A DNA stretch of 64,000 nucleotides from Lysobacter terrestris (GTDB lineage Bacteria > Pseudomonadota > Gammaproteobacteria > Xanthomonadales > Xanthomonadaceae): NCBI RefSeq assembly GCF_014489475.1, contig NZ_CP060820.1:1302001-1366000 (forward strand), written 5' to 3'. The stretch's first letter is position 1. Each line of letters starts with the position of its first letter. Shown here one piece after another: positions 17,999 through 26,694 of this stretch. The notes below the pieces were generated by a model that saw only the letters and a list, made by a program, of their open reading frames with translations, was not told the DNA's origin and ran no database searches. A program made the position numbers and the translations under genes.

Positions 17999-20914
17999 TC
18001 ACTTGAAGTTGACGGTGAAGTTGGCCCAGTAGTAGCGGCCCACCGTGTCGAACGTCTGCGGATCGGTATTACCGTCGGCCGTGTTGTTCTGGTACATGAT
18101 CGGCGGCTGCTTGTCGAACAGGTTGTCGACGCCCACGCGCACCCTCATGTTCCACGGCAACTTATAGCCCACCTCGAGGTTGTGGTAGGTCTGCGCACCG
18201 AAGTCCAGTTCGCAGATCGGGCCGCCGGTGCGGTCAGCGCAAGGCACGGTGGGCACATCTTCGTTGCCGATGCGGAAGCCGTGGATGTAGCGGGTCGTCC
18301 ACTGCGCGTCCCAGTTGCCCATGTCCCAACCCAGGACGCCAATGCCACGCCAGCGGCTGTAGTTGCCGAGGCCGCCGTTGGCCGAACCCAGGTACGTACC
18401 CGCGTTGTGCTGTTCCGCGGTGACCACACCGTCCACGATGATCTTGGTGTCGTACTGCGCCACATAGGTGGTGTCCAGGCTGGCGCGGATACGACCCCAC
18501 GGGGTTTCGGTCTTGTAGCGGAAGCCGATGTCGACGCCCTTGGTGTCGGTGTCACCCACGTTGTCGACGCGGTCGAACAGGCGGACCGGGTCACCCGAGT
18601 TCGGATCACGCGAGAACAGGGAGCAGAACGGCGACGGGTTGGCCACGGTGCTGCGGAAGCATTCCTGCAGGATCGTGAAGGTACCGAAGGTGCCGATCGT
18701 GTCGTCCAGGTGCACCTTCCAGGCGTCGATGGTGGTCGAGAAGCCCGGCAGCCATTCCGGCTCATAGACCATGCCCATGGTGAAGACGCTGCCTTCTTCC
18801 GGCTTCAGGTCCGGGTTGCCGCCAACGAACGCCGACAGCTGCGTATCCGGCGCGCGGTAGCTGCCGTCGTTGGGCACGCCCTGGCACGCCGGGTTGCCGT
18901 TCAACGGACCGGTGTAGCCCACGCACGGATCGGTATAGCCCGCCGAGAAGGCGAACAGGCCGCCATACAGGTCGGTGACGGTCGGCGCACGGAACACCTG
19001 CGCATAGGTGCTGCGCAGCAGCAGGCTGTCCATCGGGCGCCATTCCACGCCCAGCTTGCTGTTGGTGGTGTTGCCGAAGCTGTTGTAGCGCGAGTAGCGG
19101 GTGCCCAGGGTCAGGTTGAGCGACTTGGCGAACGGGGCGTCGGCCAGCACCGGAATCAGCACTTCGCCGTAGACTTCCTTGGTCTCGGTGAAGCCGGAGG
19201 TGCGCGAGGCGCAGGCTTCGCTGGAGATCTCGCAGGTGAAGTCGGCGTCGGGGTTCAGGGTCGACAACGAGTCCGGGGTGAAATTCAGGCTGGCCTTGCG
19301 GTACTCCACGCCCACCGCCGCCTTCACCGTACCGGCCGGCAGCTCGAACAGGTCACCGGCGAAGTTGGCCTGGAAGCCACGCAGCACCTGCACCTTGTGC
19401 GTGTTCGACTCAACCGTGATCGCTGCCAGCGCATCCTTGGCGGCCTGTCCTTCCGGCGTGTTGAGGTCGTACGGAACGCCGAAGAAGTTGAGCGGCACGC
19501 AGTTGGCGATGATTTCGGTCGGCGTACCGCAACGGGCGACGCCGTTGGCGTCGATGAACGACGGACCGAGGCCATCGGCCAGCTTCGACGACTGCATGTA
19601 ACCGCTGGTGCTCAGGCGCTGGGTGATGCGGCCGTAGCTCACGCCGGCGTCCCACGACCAGGTGCTGTCGCCGAAGTTGCCCTTCAGGCCGCCGTTGAAC
19701 TGGTTGACCTCGGTGTTGAAGGAGAAGCGGCGGTTGCCGAGGTCGCTGACGCGCAGGCGGCTATCGACGATGTCGACGCCGAACGGGTTGTAGATGTTGT
19801 CGGCGGAAATCACCACGCTGTCGTTGCCGGGGCGGCCGTCGAACGGCAGCGGCGCGATCTGGCTGGCCGAGCTGGTGCGGTTGAAGAACGCGTCCAGATA
19901 GGCGCTCACGTTCTCGGTGACGTCATAGTTACCGGTCAGGAATACGCCCGTGCGTTCCTGCGGGGTCAGCTCGACGTTACCGACCGCCTGGTAGTTGAAG
20001 AGGTCGGCGCCGGTGAAGCAACGGAAATCGCCGACGCTCGTTCCCGGCGTACCCGCGATATGGGTGAGGCCCGCGGTATCAGCGAAGTCGCCGTCACCAT
20101 TGCAGTCCAAACCGGCAATGCTCTCCGGCACCGCGTAGCGACCGGTCGTCGTGCGCGAGGAGCCACCGACCACGACCGAACCCGCGTACAACGTCAACGC
20201 GTTCTTGGAGAAGTCGCGATCGGCTGCGAGGACTTCCTTCTGGTTGTGGTAGTTGACGCCGAGGATGAAGCTGCCGCGATCGCCGCTCAGGCCCAGCGTG
20301 CCGCTGATGCCGTAGCGCTCGCCGTCGTCCTGGCCGCTGATGCCGTAGTCGACGGTCACCTGCGAGCCTTCGAAGTTGCGGCGCATGATGAAGTTGACCA
20401 CGCCGCCCACGGCGTCGGAGCCGTAGATCGCCGAGGCGCCGTCCTTGAGGATCTCGACGCGCTCGACCATCGCCATCGGGATCGAGTTCACGTCGCTGGT
20501 GACGATGCGGCGGCCGTTGACCAGGATCAGCGTGCGCACCTCGGTGAGGCCGCGCAGCGAGATGGTGGCTGCACCGGTACCGCTGGGGTTGGGACCGCCG
20601 GGGCCGCTACCGCCGTTGTTCACCGAGGGATTGGTCGCCGCGCCGGCCATCGACGGCACCGACTGGATGAAGGCGCCGATGGTCTGCGCACCGGTCGCGT
20701 CGATCGCCTGGCGATCGATCTGGAACACCGGGCTGGCGGTTTCGATGTCGGTGCGCTTGATGCGCGAACCGGTCACCGTGATGGTGTCGAGGGTCGTGGC
20801 CTTCTGCTCCGCCGCCGGGGCGGGCGCATCCTGGGCGGCCGCCAGGCCGGGCACACTGATCAGCAAGGACAGCTGGATGGCTTTCGCCAGAGGTTGGTGG
20901 CGCAGCGCTTTCAT
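17999..20914 (-). CDS. TonB-dependent receptor (outer membrane transporter) 1
   Basis: 971 residues. Signal peptide to about residue 28, TonB-box-like TTLDTITVTGS, then a plug domain (GAFIQSVPSMAG, LILVNGRRIV, VERVEILKDGASAIYGSDAV, GGVVNFIM) and a 22-strand-type barrel. A Gly/Asn/Pro-rich loop (NNGGSGPGGPNPSGTG) lies in the plug. The last residues are VNFK rather than the usual aromatic. AGGAGAGAG precedes the ATG at 20914. A LacI-type operator-like palindrome upstream suggests a carbohydrate-linked ligand. Convergent with the sulfotransferase gene. The ligand is unknown, and the receptor could also be the target of the neighbouring enzymes. Confidence 0.93.
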   Translation of the reverse strand: MKALRHQPLAKAIQLSLLISVPGLAAAQDAPAPAAEQKATTLDTITVTGSRIKRTDIETASPVFQIDRQAIDATGAQTIGAFIQSVPSMAGAATNPSVNNGGSGPGGPNPSGTGAATISLRGLTEVRTLILVNGRRIVTSDVNSIPMAMVERVEILKDGASAIYGSDAVGGVVNFIMRRNFEGSQVTVDYGISGQDDGERYGISGTLGLSGDRGSFILGVNYHNQKEVLAADRDFSKNALTLYAGSVVVGGSSRTTTGRYAVPESIAGLDCNGDGDFADTAGLTHIAGTPGTSVGDFRCFTGADLFNYQAVGNVELTPQERTGVFLTGNYDVTENVSAYLDAFFNRTSSASQIAPLPFDGRPGNDSVVISADNIYNPFGVDIVDSRLRVSDLGNRRFSFNTEVNQFNGGLKGNFGDSTWSWDAGVSYGRITQRLSTSGYMQSSKLADGLGPSFIDANGVARCGTPTEIIANCVPLNFFGVPYDLNTPEGQAAKDALAAITVESNTHKVQVLRGFQANFAGDLFELPAGTVKAAVGVEYRKASLNFTPDSLSTLNPDADFTCEISSEACASRTSGFTETKEVYGEVLIPVLADAPFAKSLNLTLGTRYSRYNSFGNTTNSKLGVEWRPMDSLLLRSTYAQVFRAPTVTDLYGGLFAFSAGYTDPCVGYTGPLNGNPACQGVPNDGSYRAPDTQLSAFVGGNPDLKPEEGSVFTMGMVYEPEWLPGFSTTIDAWKVHLDDTIGTFGTFTILQECFRSTVANPSPFCSLFSRDPNSGDPVRLFDRVDNVGDTDTKGVDIGFRYKTETPWGRIRASLDTTYVAQYDTKIIVDGVVTAEQHNAGTYLGSANGGLGNYSRWRGIGVLGWDMGNWDAQWTTRYIHGFRIGNEDVPTVPCADRTGGPICELDFGAQTYHNLEVGYKLPWNMRVRVGVDNLFDKQPPIMYQNNTADGNTDPQTFDTVGRYYWANFTVNFK

Positions 20915-21008
20915 GGACTCTCTCTCCTGGATTCTTATGAATAGCTGGGGCTGGGTAGCTGGGGGCGCACAAGGGAACGCCGCGACGCTATGCGGCGTCG
21001 CCGAGTTG

Positions 21009-21018
21009 TAAACGTTTA
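21009..21018. promoter_or_regulatory. LacI/GalR-type operator-like palindrome upstream of TBDR 1
   Basis: The perfect 10-bp palindrome TAAACGTTTA sits 95 bp before the TBDR start, inside TTGTAAACGTTTAGTG; the left flank TG matches the LacI-family pattern TGnAAnCGnTTnCA, and the right flank is GT instead of CA. Such sites control sugar-responsive TBDR genes in xanthomonads. No matching regulator gene is in the window. Confidence 0.6.
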
Positions 21019-21075
21019 GTGAATCGGCCACAAGCGGTCAGAAGTAACACCTGCTTGGGCAAACGTGGCCGCTCG

Positions 21076-21882
21076 CTAACCCCCCAGGGCCAGGCTCGAT
21101 CCCACCGCGACCAGGAATCCCGCAAACACGCGTTTGAGCGTGGCGCCGTCGAGGCGGTGCGCCAGGCGCATGCCGTACGGCGCGGCCAGCACCGACGTGG
21201 CCGCCACCCCGATCGCCGCGGGCAGGTAGACGTAGCCGACGGCGAATTGCGGCAGCGCACCATCGGGCGCATTGAGGGCGTAGCCGACGGCACTGGCGAT
21301 GCCGATCGCGACGCCGCAGGCCGAGGACGTGCCGACCGCACGCACCGGCGCCACGCCGCGCCAGACCAGCAACGGCACGGTCATGCTGCCACCGCCGATG
21401 CCGACCACCGCCGACACCGCGCCGATCGCGACGCCCGCGACGGTCATCGGCGCGCCGTGCGGGGCCACCACGTCCACCGTCCCGGCCGCGGGTGCGCGGC
21501 GGCCACCGAAGGTCAGCTGCGCCGCGGCCAGCAGGCAGTAGCCCGCGACCACCCAGCGCAGCACGTCGCCGTCGATGCGCACCGCCACGCCGCTGCCGAG
21601 CCAGCCGCCGAGCAGCAGGCCCGGCACCATCCAGCGCACGGTCGGCCACAGCACGCTGCCGCGGCCGTGGTGCGCGCGCGCCGAAGCCGCCGCGGTCAGC
21701 ACGATGCTCGCCAGCGAACTCGCCAGCGCCGCATGCATCGCCGCGTCCTTCGGCACGCCCACGTTCGGCAGCAGCCAGGCCAACGCTGCGACGAGCACCA
21801 GGCCGCCACCGACACCGAGCAGGCCCGCCAGCACGCCCGCGATCGCGCCGAGCGCGAGGAACAACACCACCGACAGCAGCAT
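21076..21882 (-). CDS. TauE/SafE (TSUP) family permease
   Basis: Integral inner-membrane protein of 268 residues with about eight hydrophobic helices. The family's two repeated glycine-rich signatures are visible: GVLAGLLGVGGGLVLVAAL near the N-terminus and GAVSAVVGIGGGSMTVPLL in the second half. TSUP proteins export or import sulfite, sulfonates or related anions; the substrate here is unknown. I chose the ATG at 21882 because GGGAG lies 5 bases upstream; an ATG at 21894 adds four residues. Divergent from slt. Confidence 0.9.
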   Translation of the reverse strand: MLLSVVLFLALGAIAGVLAGLLGVGGGLVLVAALAWLLPNVGVPKDAAMHAALASSLASIVLTAAASARAHHGRGSVLWPTVRWMVPGLLLGGWLGSGVAVRIDGDVLRWVVAGYCLLAAAQLTFGGRRAPAAGTVDVVAPHGAPMTVAGVAIGAVSAVVGIGGGSMTVPLLVWRGVAPVRAVGTSSACGVAIGIASAVGYALNAPDGALPQFAVGYVYLPAAIGVAATSVLAAPYGMRLAHRLDGATLKRVFAGFLVAVGSSLALGG

Positions 21883-22012
21883 GCGCACTCCCATGGCCGG
21901 CGGGCTGCCGGCGAAACGCCGCGATCCTAACGCGCGACGCGCAGCAGACGGTGCGCGCATGCACATCGCGTCATGCACATCGCACGGCGACCGTCCATTC
22001 ACATGGCTCGGC

Positions 22013-22018
22013 TATAGT
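22013..22018 (+). promoter_or_regulatory. Candidate -10 box very close to the slt start
   Basis: TATAGT in the context CGGCTATAGTCGGG ends 8 bases before the ATG at 22027, so transcription could begin almost at the start codon (leaderless or near-leaderless mRNA). No convincing -35 hexamer is seen at normal spacing. Confidence 0.4.
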
Positions 22019-22026
22019 CGGGCCAT

Positions 22027-24120
22027 ATGTCCCCCCGCATATTCCTCACCACACTGGCAGCAGTCGTGGCCGGGGCCCTGCCCATGATGTCCGGCACCTC
22101 CTCGTTGCATTGGAGCGGCCAGGCGCAGGCCTCGCCCGTGGCCGCGGCCATCGTCCGCGCCGATCCGCAACTGCTGCGCGTGCAGGCCGCGATCGAGGCC
22201 GCCGAACGCGGCGACTTCGACGCCGGCCAATACGCCGACCTCGCGCGGCATCCGTTGTACGCCTGGATCGAATACGCGTACCTGCGACGCGATATCGAAT
22301 CCCTGCGCATCGAGCAGGCGCAGTCCTTCCTCGCCCGCTACGACGGCCAGCCGGCCGCCGAGGCGTTCCGCGAACTCTGGGTCGCCCAGGCCTCGCGCCG
22401 CGAAGACTGGGCCGGGCTGTTGGCCGCCTGGAAGCCGTCGATCGCCAACACCGGCCTGCGCTGCGCCGAGCTGCAGGCGCGCCGCGCACTCGGCCGCGAC
22501 GATGCGCAGTGGGCCGGCGAGGTGCAGGCCTTGTGGCGCGGCGCGGACAAGGCGCTGCCGCCGAACTGCGATGCCCTGTTCGACGCGCTCGCGGCGAAGG
22601 GCGCACTGGACGCGCCGTTGCGCTGGGAACGCATCGACAAGGCCGCCGCCGCAGGCGAGCCGGCCACCATGCGCAGCGCCGCGCGTGGCCTGCCCGCGGA
22701 CGACGCCGCGCTCGCCAACGACTACGCGGCCTTCCTCGAGGCGATCCACACCCGCGCGTTGAACTGGCCCAAGACCGAACGCAGCGCGCACATGGCCTCC
22801 TACGGCCTCGCCCGCCTCGCCCGGTCCGTGCCGCTGGCGGCCGAAGCGCAACTGCCGCAGTACGCGCAGGCGTTGAACTTCAGCGAGGCCGACCGCGGCC
22901 GCGTGCTGTACCAGGTCGCGCTGTGGACGGTGGCCTCGTACGAACCCGAATCCGCGCGCCGTCTCGAGGCCGTGCCCGCCAGCGCCTACGACGAACGCCT
23001 GCACGAATGGCGCGCACGCGAAGCGATGGCGCGTTCGGACTGGCCGGCGGCGCTGGCCGCGATCCGCCGCATGGGCGACAAGCAGCGCGGCGATTCGCGC
23101 TGGCAGTATTTCGAGGCGCGCCTGGCCGAGCTCACGGGCGACAAGGCGACCGCGCAACGCCTGTACCGCGAAGCCGCGAACAAGCCGGAGTTCCACGGCT
23201 TCCTCGCCGCCGATCGCATCAACGCCTCGTACACGCTGTGCCCGTGGCTGCCGATGGATACCGAGGCACAGCGCCAGGCGGTGGCGCGCGATCCCGGCCT
23301 CGTGCGCGCGGTGGCGCTGTACCGCATCGATCGCCGCGGCTGGGCGACGCGCGAATGGGACGCGGCGCTGCGCCGGTTCGACGACACCCAGCGCCGGCTG
23401 GCGGTGGAAGTGGCGCAATCGCACGGCTGGTTCGACCGCGCCGTGTTCGCGCTCGGCAAGACGCCCGCGGGCGAAGCGCGCACCGACGAACTGCGGCTGT
23501 ACACGCTGCGCTTCCCCCTGCACCACGACGCGACGATCCGCCGCGAGGCGAGGACCAACCGCCTCGATCCGGCCTGGGTCGCGGGCGAGATCCGCGCCGA
23601 GAGCGTGTTCGATCCGCGCGCGCGTTCCGGCGCCAATGCGATGGGCCTGATGCAGATCCTGCCGGGCACCGGCGCGACCGTCGCGCGCACGCTCGGCCTG
23701 GACTGGGGCGGTGCGGAGTCGCTCTACGACCCGGACACCAACATCGTCCTCGGCAGCGCCTACCTGCGGCAGCTGCTCGACAAGTACGGCGGCCAGCCCT
23801 ACCAGGCCATCGCCGGCTACAACGCCGGGCCGGCGCCGCTGTCGCGCTGGCAGTCGCAACGGCCGGGCATGGACCCGGACTTCTGGATCGAGACGATCAG
23901 CTACAAGGAGACGCGCGACTACGTCGCCCGCGTGCTGGCCTTCAGCGTGCTCTACGACTGGCGCCTCAACGGCGATGCGCTCGCCCTGGGCGAACGCATG
24001 CGCGGCCGCCTCGACGGACCGCGCCGCAAGTTCGTCTGCCCGCTCGCGGTGGCACCGCCGCCTTCCGTTGCGCCGCCGGCGACGCCGCCCACGCCCGCGC
24101 AACCGAAGCGTCGTCGCTGA
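22027..24120 (+). CDS. slt: Soluble lytic murein transglycosylase
   Basis: Periplasmic enzyme that cleaves peptidoglycan between MurNAc and GlcNAc with formation of 1,6-anhydroMurNAc; 697 residues. A signal-type N-terminus is followed by an alpha-superhelical U-domain (about 40-480) and a GEWL-like catalytic domain near 500-640 with the active Glu in EIRAESVFDPRARSGANAM, then GLMQILPGTG, NIVLGSAYLRQLLDKYGG and AIAGYNAGP. The Pro-rich basic tail (PPATPPTPAQPKRRR) is unusual but probably disordered. Followed after 26 bp by a broken PH-domain gene. Confidence 0.94.
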   Translation: MSPRIFLTTLAAVVAGALPMMSGTSSLHWSGQAQASPVAAAIVRADPQLLRVQAAIEAAERGDFDAGQYADLARHPLYAWIEYAYLRRDIESLRIEQAQSFLARYDGQPAAEAFRELWVAQASRREDWAGLLAAWKPSIANTGLRCAELQARRALGRDDAQWAGEVQALWRGADKALPPNCDALFDALAAKGALDAPLRWERIDKAAAAGEPATMRSAARGLPADDAALANDYAAFLEAIHTRALNWPKTERSAHMASYGLARLARSVPLAAEAQLPQYAQALNFSEADRGRVLYQVALWTVASYEPESARRLEAVPASAYDERLHEWRAREAMARSDWPAALAAIRRMGDKQRGDSRWQYFEARLAELTGDKATAQRLYREAANKPEFHGFLAADRINASYTLCPWLPMDTEAQRQAVARDPGLVRAVALYRIDRRGWATREWDAALRRFDDTQRRLAVEVAQSHGWFDRAVFALGKTPAGEARTDELRLYTLRFPLHHDATIRREARTNRLDPAWVAGEIRAESVFDPRARSGANAMGLMQILPGTGATVARTLGLDWGGAESLYDPDTNIVLGSAYLRQLLDKYGGQPYQAIAGYNAGPAPLSRWQSQRPGMDPDFWIETISYKETRDYVARVLAFSVLYDWRLNGDALALGERMRGRLDGPRRKFVCPLAVAPPPSVAPPATPPTPAQPKRRR

Positions 24121-24146
24121 CGCGCCACAACCACTTGGATGAAGCC

Positions 24147-24787
24147 ATGGGATTGATCGACACGCTGCTGGGCCGCGCCAGCGCGAAGAACCTCGAGCGC
24201 ATCGCGGAAGACTTCGCCCCACTGCTCGCCCCCGGCGAAACCCTGCAGCGCGCGTTCGGGCTGGTCCGCGACCTGATCGTGTTCACCGACCGCCGCCTGG
24301 TCTTCGTCAACAAGCAGGGTGTGACCGGCAGCAAGATCGGGGGCTGTTAATGCCTTTCGGACAGGTCGCGCCGAGCCTGAGCGTGTGCGAGGCAAGGAAG
24401 AGCGAGGGCGCGTATGTCGATACGCAACCGAGTGATGACGCTGAATCGCGCACGCTCAGGCTCGGCCCTTCGGGTTGCTCCCCAGCGGCCGCCATGCGGC
24501 GCCGCGCGCCTCGACCTTGCAATCAGCAAGGCGCTTCAGCGCGCAGCACCACCTGACGGCCGCTGGGGAGCAACGCGACCTGTCCGAAAGGCATTAACAG
24601 CCCCTACCTCAGCGTGCCCTATCGCAGCATCGTGATGTTCTCGATCGAGACCGCCGGGCATTTCGACCTCGAGGCCGAACTGCGCATCTGGGTGTCGGGC
24701 CAGCCCGCGCCGCTCTCGCGCAGCCTCGGCCGTGATGCCGGCGCGCAGGAAATCGTCGCCCTGCTCGCCCAGCACGCCCCGCGCTGA
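24147..24787 (+). pseudogene. Bacterial PH-domain (bPH) protein, interrupted by a 265-bp element
   Basis: The 5' part (24147-24339) encodes MGLIDTLLGRASAKNLERIA through DLIVFTDRRLVFVNKQGVTG and then stops at 24348-24350 inside inserted DNA. The 3' part (24605-24787) resumes with YLSVPYRSIVMFSIETAG and FDLEAELRIWVSGQ, ending at HAPR. Joined, these give a standard protein of about 125 residues of the bPH family, whose role is unknown. The inserted element shifts the frame and carries stops, so no full-length product is possible. The two halves are otherwise intact, so the insertion looks recent. Confidence 0.88.
24340..24604. mobile_element. MITE-like structured inverted-repeat element, family C, copy 1
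   Basis: 265 bp bounded by 31-bp perfect inverted repeats (24340-24370 and 24574-24604; outer end GGGGCTGTTAATGCC). Inside are a second long stem (GCCGAGCCTGAGCG pairing with CGCTCAGGCTCGGC), a small hairpin GCGTATGTCGATACGC, the strip GGCCCTTCGGGTTGC, and a third stem GCTCCCCAGCGGCC/GGCCGCTGGGGAGC. It interrupts the PH-domain gene. A related copy at 50193-50380 keeps the core GCAAGGAAGAGCGAGGG and the same stems with different bases. No transposase or clear target duplication is seen; small ORFs in it are not convincing. Confidence 0.9.
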
Positions 24788-24905
24788 GCGCGCACGTGCC
24801 GCATCGGCCACGCACCGCACGGCCAAGGTAGGCAAAGCCCGGCGCCGCGCCCCGCGCTAGCGTGTCCCGATCCGCGCATGACGCGCTGAATTGAAGGGGA
24901 CAACG

Positions 24906-25256
24906 ATGTTCGCACCGCCGGTTCTGATCTCTTTGCTCTTGTTGGCAGGCCAGGCCACGACGGCGCAGGCGCCCGCCGAGCAGGCGTCCGCTGCACTGCC
25001 TTCCACCGCAACCGCGGCACCGGCCGCCGTCGCGCCGGCTCCTGCCGCGCCGGCCCCCGCTGCGAACACGGCCACCACCGTCGAATCCACGCAGGACAAG
25101 GACGACCGCCTGGTCTGCCGCCGCGAACAACGCACCGGCAGCCTGATGGTCCAGCGCGCCTGCCGCACGGTCGGCGAACGCCGCCGCGAACGCGACCAGG
25201 CGCGCGACCAGGTCCGTTCGAATGGCAGCCTGTCGCCGCAGTCCGACGTCCGCTGA
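24906..25256 (+). CDS. Small secreted protein of unknown function
   Basis: 116 residues. An N-terminal hydrophobic signal (VLISLLLLAGQATTAQA) is followed by an Ala/Pro-rich low-complexity stretch (about 25-60) and a short conserved-looking C-terminal part with two cysteines, LVCRREQRTGSLMVQRACRT, ending in an Arg/Glu/Asp-rich helix. Similar Cys-x(14-16)-Cys proteins with this arrangement occur in xanthomonads and sphingomonads without known function. AAGGGG precedes the ATG at 24906. Not recognisably linked to its neighbours. Confidence 0.75.
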   Translation: MFAPPVLISLLLLAGQATTAQAPAEQASAALPSTATAAPAAVAPAPAAPAPAANTATTVESTQDKDDRLVCRREQRTGSLMVQRACRTVGERRRERDQARDQVRSNGSLSPQSDVR

Positions 25257-25331
25257 GCGACGCCGTCGCGGCGCATCCGCGCGCCAGCCACTAAGATCCT
25301 CCCGGCGGCAGGGTGCCGCCGGGTGCGACTC

Positions 25332-26558
25332 ATGAAGACCTACCTCGTCGGCGGCGCCGTCCGCGATCGCCTGCTCGGCCTCGGCCACGGCGACCGCGAC
25401 TTTGTCGTGGTCGGCGAAACCCAGGACTCGATGGAACGCGCGGGCTTCCGCGCCGTCGGCCGCGACTTCCCCGTCTTCCTGCATCCCGACACCGGCGAGG
25501 AGTACGCGCTCGCCCGCACCGAACGCAAGTCCGGGCGCGGCTACCGCGGCTTCGCGGTGGACGCCGATCCGTCGGTGACGCTGGAGGAAGACCTGCAGCG
25601 CCGCGACTTCACCATCAACGCGATCGCGCAGGACGACGCCGGACGCCTGATCGATCCCTACGGCGGCGTGCGCGACCTCGAGGCGCGCGTGCTGCGCCAT
25701 GTCAGCCCGGCCTTCTCCGAGGATCCGCTGCGCGTGCTGCGCGCCGCCCGCTTCATGGCGCGCTTCGCCGCGCTGGGCTTCACCGTCGCCCCGGAAACCC
25801 TGGCGTTGATGCGCGAAATGGTGTTCAGCGGTGAACTGACCGAACTCACCCCCGAACGCGTCTGGCAGGAGCTGCGCCGCGCGCTCATCAGCGCGACGCC
25901 GTCGGCCTTCCTGCGCACGCTGCGCGAGTGCGGCGCGCTGGCGGTGGTGCTGCCGGAAGTCGACGCGCTCTACGGCGTGCCGCAGCGCGCCGAATACCAC
26001 CCGGAAATCGACACCGGCGTGCACGTCGAACTCGTGTGCGACATGGCGGCCGTGCTCGCGCCGGGCGACGAGCCGGTCGCCTTCGCCGCGCTCACCCACG
26101 ACCTCGGCAAGGCGCTCACCCCGGAACACGTGCTGCCCAAGCACATCGGCCACGAGAACGCCGGCATCGCCCCGTTGCGCGAACTGTGCGAGCGGCTGAA
26201 GGTGCCGGTGGAGCACCGCCAGCTTGCCGAGTGCGTGTGCCGCGAGCACCTCAACGTGCACCGGCTCGCCGAACTGCGCGCGTCGACGCTGTACGAACTG
26301 ATCGCGCGCTGCGACGGCTTCCGCCGGCCCGAACGCATCGCGCGGATCGCGCTCGCCTGCGAAGCCGACAAGCGCGGCCGTGCCGGCCTGGCCGACACGG
26401 ACTACCCCGCCGGCCAGTTGCTGCGCGACGCGCACGCCGCGGCGATGTCGGTGCGCGCCGCCGACCTTGCCGGTCAGCTGCAGGGGCCGGAAGTCGGCGA
26501 AGCCCTGCGCGAGGCGCGGATCATCGCGATCGCCTCGGCCACCGGCAAGAAGGTCTAG
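25332..26558 (+). CDS. cca: Multifunctional CCA tRNA nucleotidyltransferase
   Basis: Adds and repairs the CCA end of tRNAs; 408 residues. N-terminal class II nucleotidyltransferase signature [13 protein letters not shown] with catalytic GDRDFVVVG, then [11 protein letters not shown] and the tRNA-binding [17 protein letters not shown]. The C-terminal half carries an HD phosphohydrolase domain ([21 protein letters not shown]), as in the E. coli multifunctional enzyme. The ATG at 25332 gives the family N-terminus; a GTG at 25323 is possible. Followed by a strong hairpin terminator. Confidence 0.95.
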   Translation: MKTYLVGGAVRDRLLGLGHGDRDFVVVGETQDSMERAGFRAVGRDFPVFLHPDTGEEYALARTERKSGRGYRGFAVDADPSVTLEEDLQRRDFTINAIAQDDAGRLIDPYGGVRDLEARVLRHVSPAFSEDPLRVLRAARFMARFAALGFTVAPETLALMREMVFSGELTELTPERVWQELRRALISATPSAFLRTLRECGALAVVLPEVDALYGVPQRAEYHPEIDTGVHVELVCDMAAVLAPGDEPVAFAALTHDLGKALTPEHVLPKHIGHENAGIAPLRELCERLKVPVEHRQLAECVCREHLNVHRLAELRASTLYELIARCDGFRRPERIARIALACEADKRGRAGLADTDYPAGQLLRDAHAAAMSVRAADLAGQLQGPEVGEALREARIIAIASATGKKV

Positions 26559-26603
26559 CCGCGCCGACACGGCGTCACGCGGCGCAGCACGTCGCACAAA
26601 GAA

Positions 26604-26636
26604 AACGCCGGACGGTCTCGCTGACCGTCCGGCGTT
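26604..26636. terminator. Bidirectional terminator between cca and TBDR 2
   Basis: 14-bp perfect stem (26604-26617 with 26623-26636), 5-base loop. The A-rich stretch at 26598-26605 provides the U-run for the minus-strand TBDR; on the plus strand only a short T-pair follows. Confidence 0.85.
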
Positions 26637-26694
26637 CGCGTACTACGTGGCGAACGGAGCGCGAAGCGGAACCCGCTTCGCGCCCGTCGTGGCC

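Noticed and set aside
18182-20944. A 920-codon plus-strand frame opposite TBDR 1
   Set aside because: Same reason: GC-driven antisense shadow of a receptor with complete plug and barrel motifs.
24350-24635. Small ORFs inside the family C element
   Set aside because: Low-complexity Arg/Pro/Ala peptides produced by the folded repeat; the two copies do not conserve a common protein with synonymous change.
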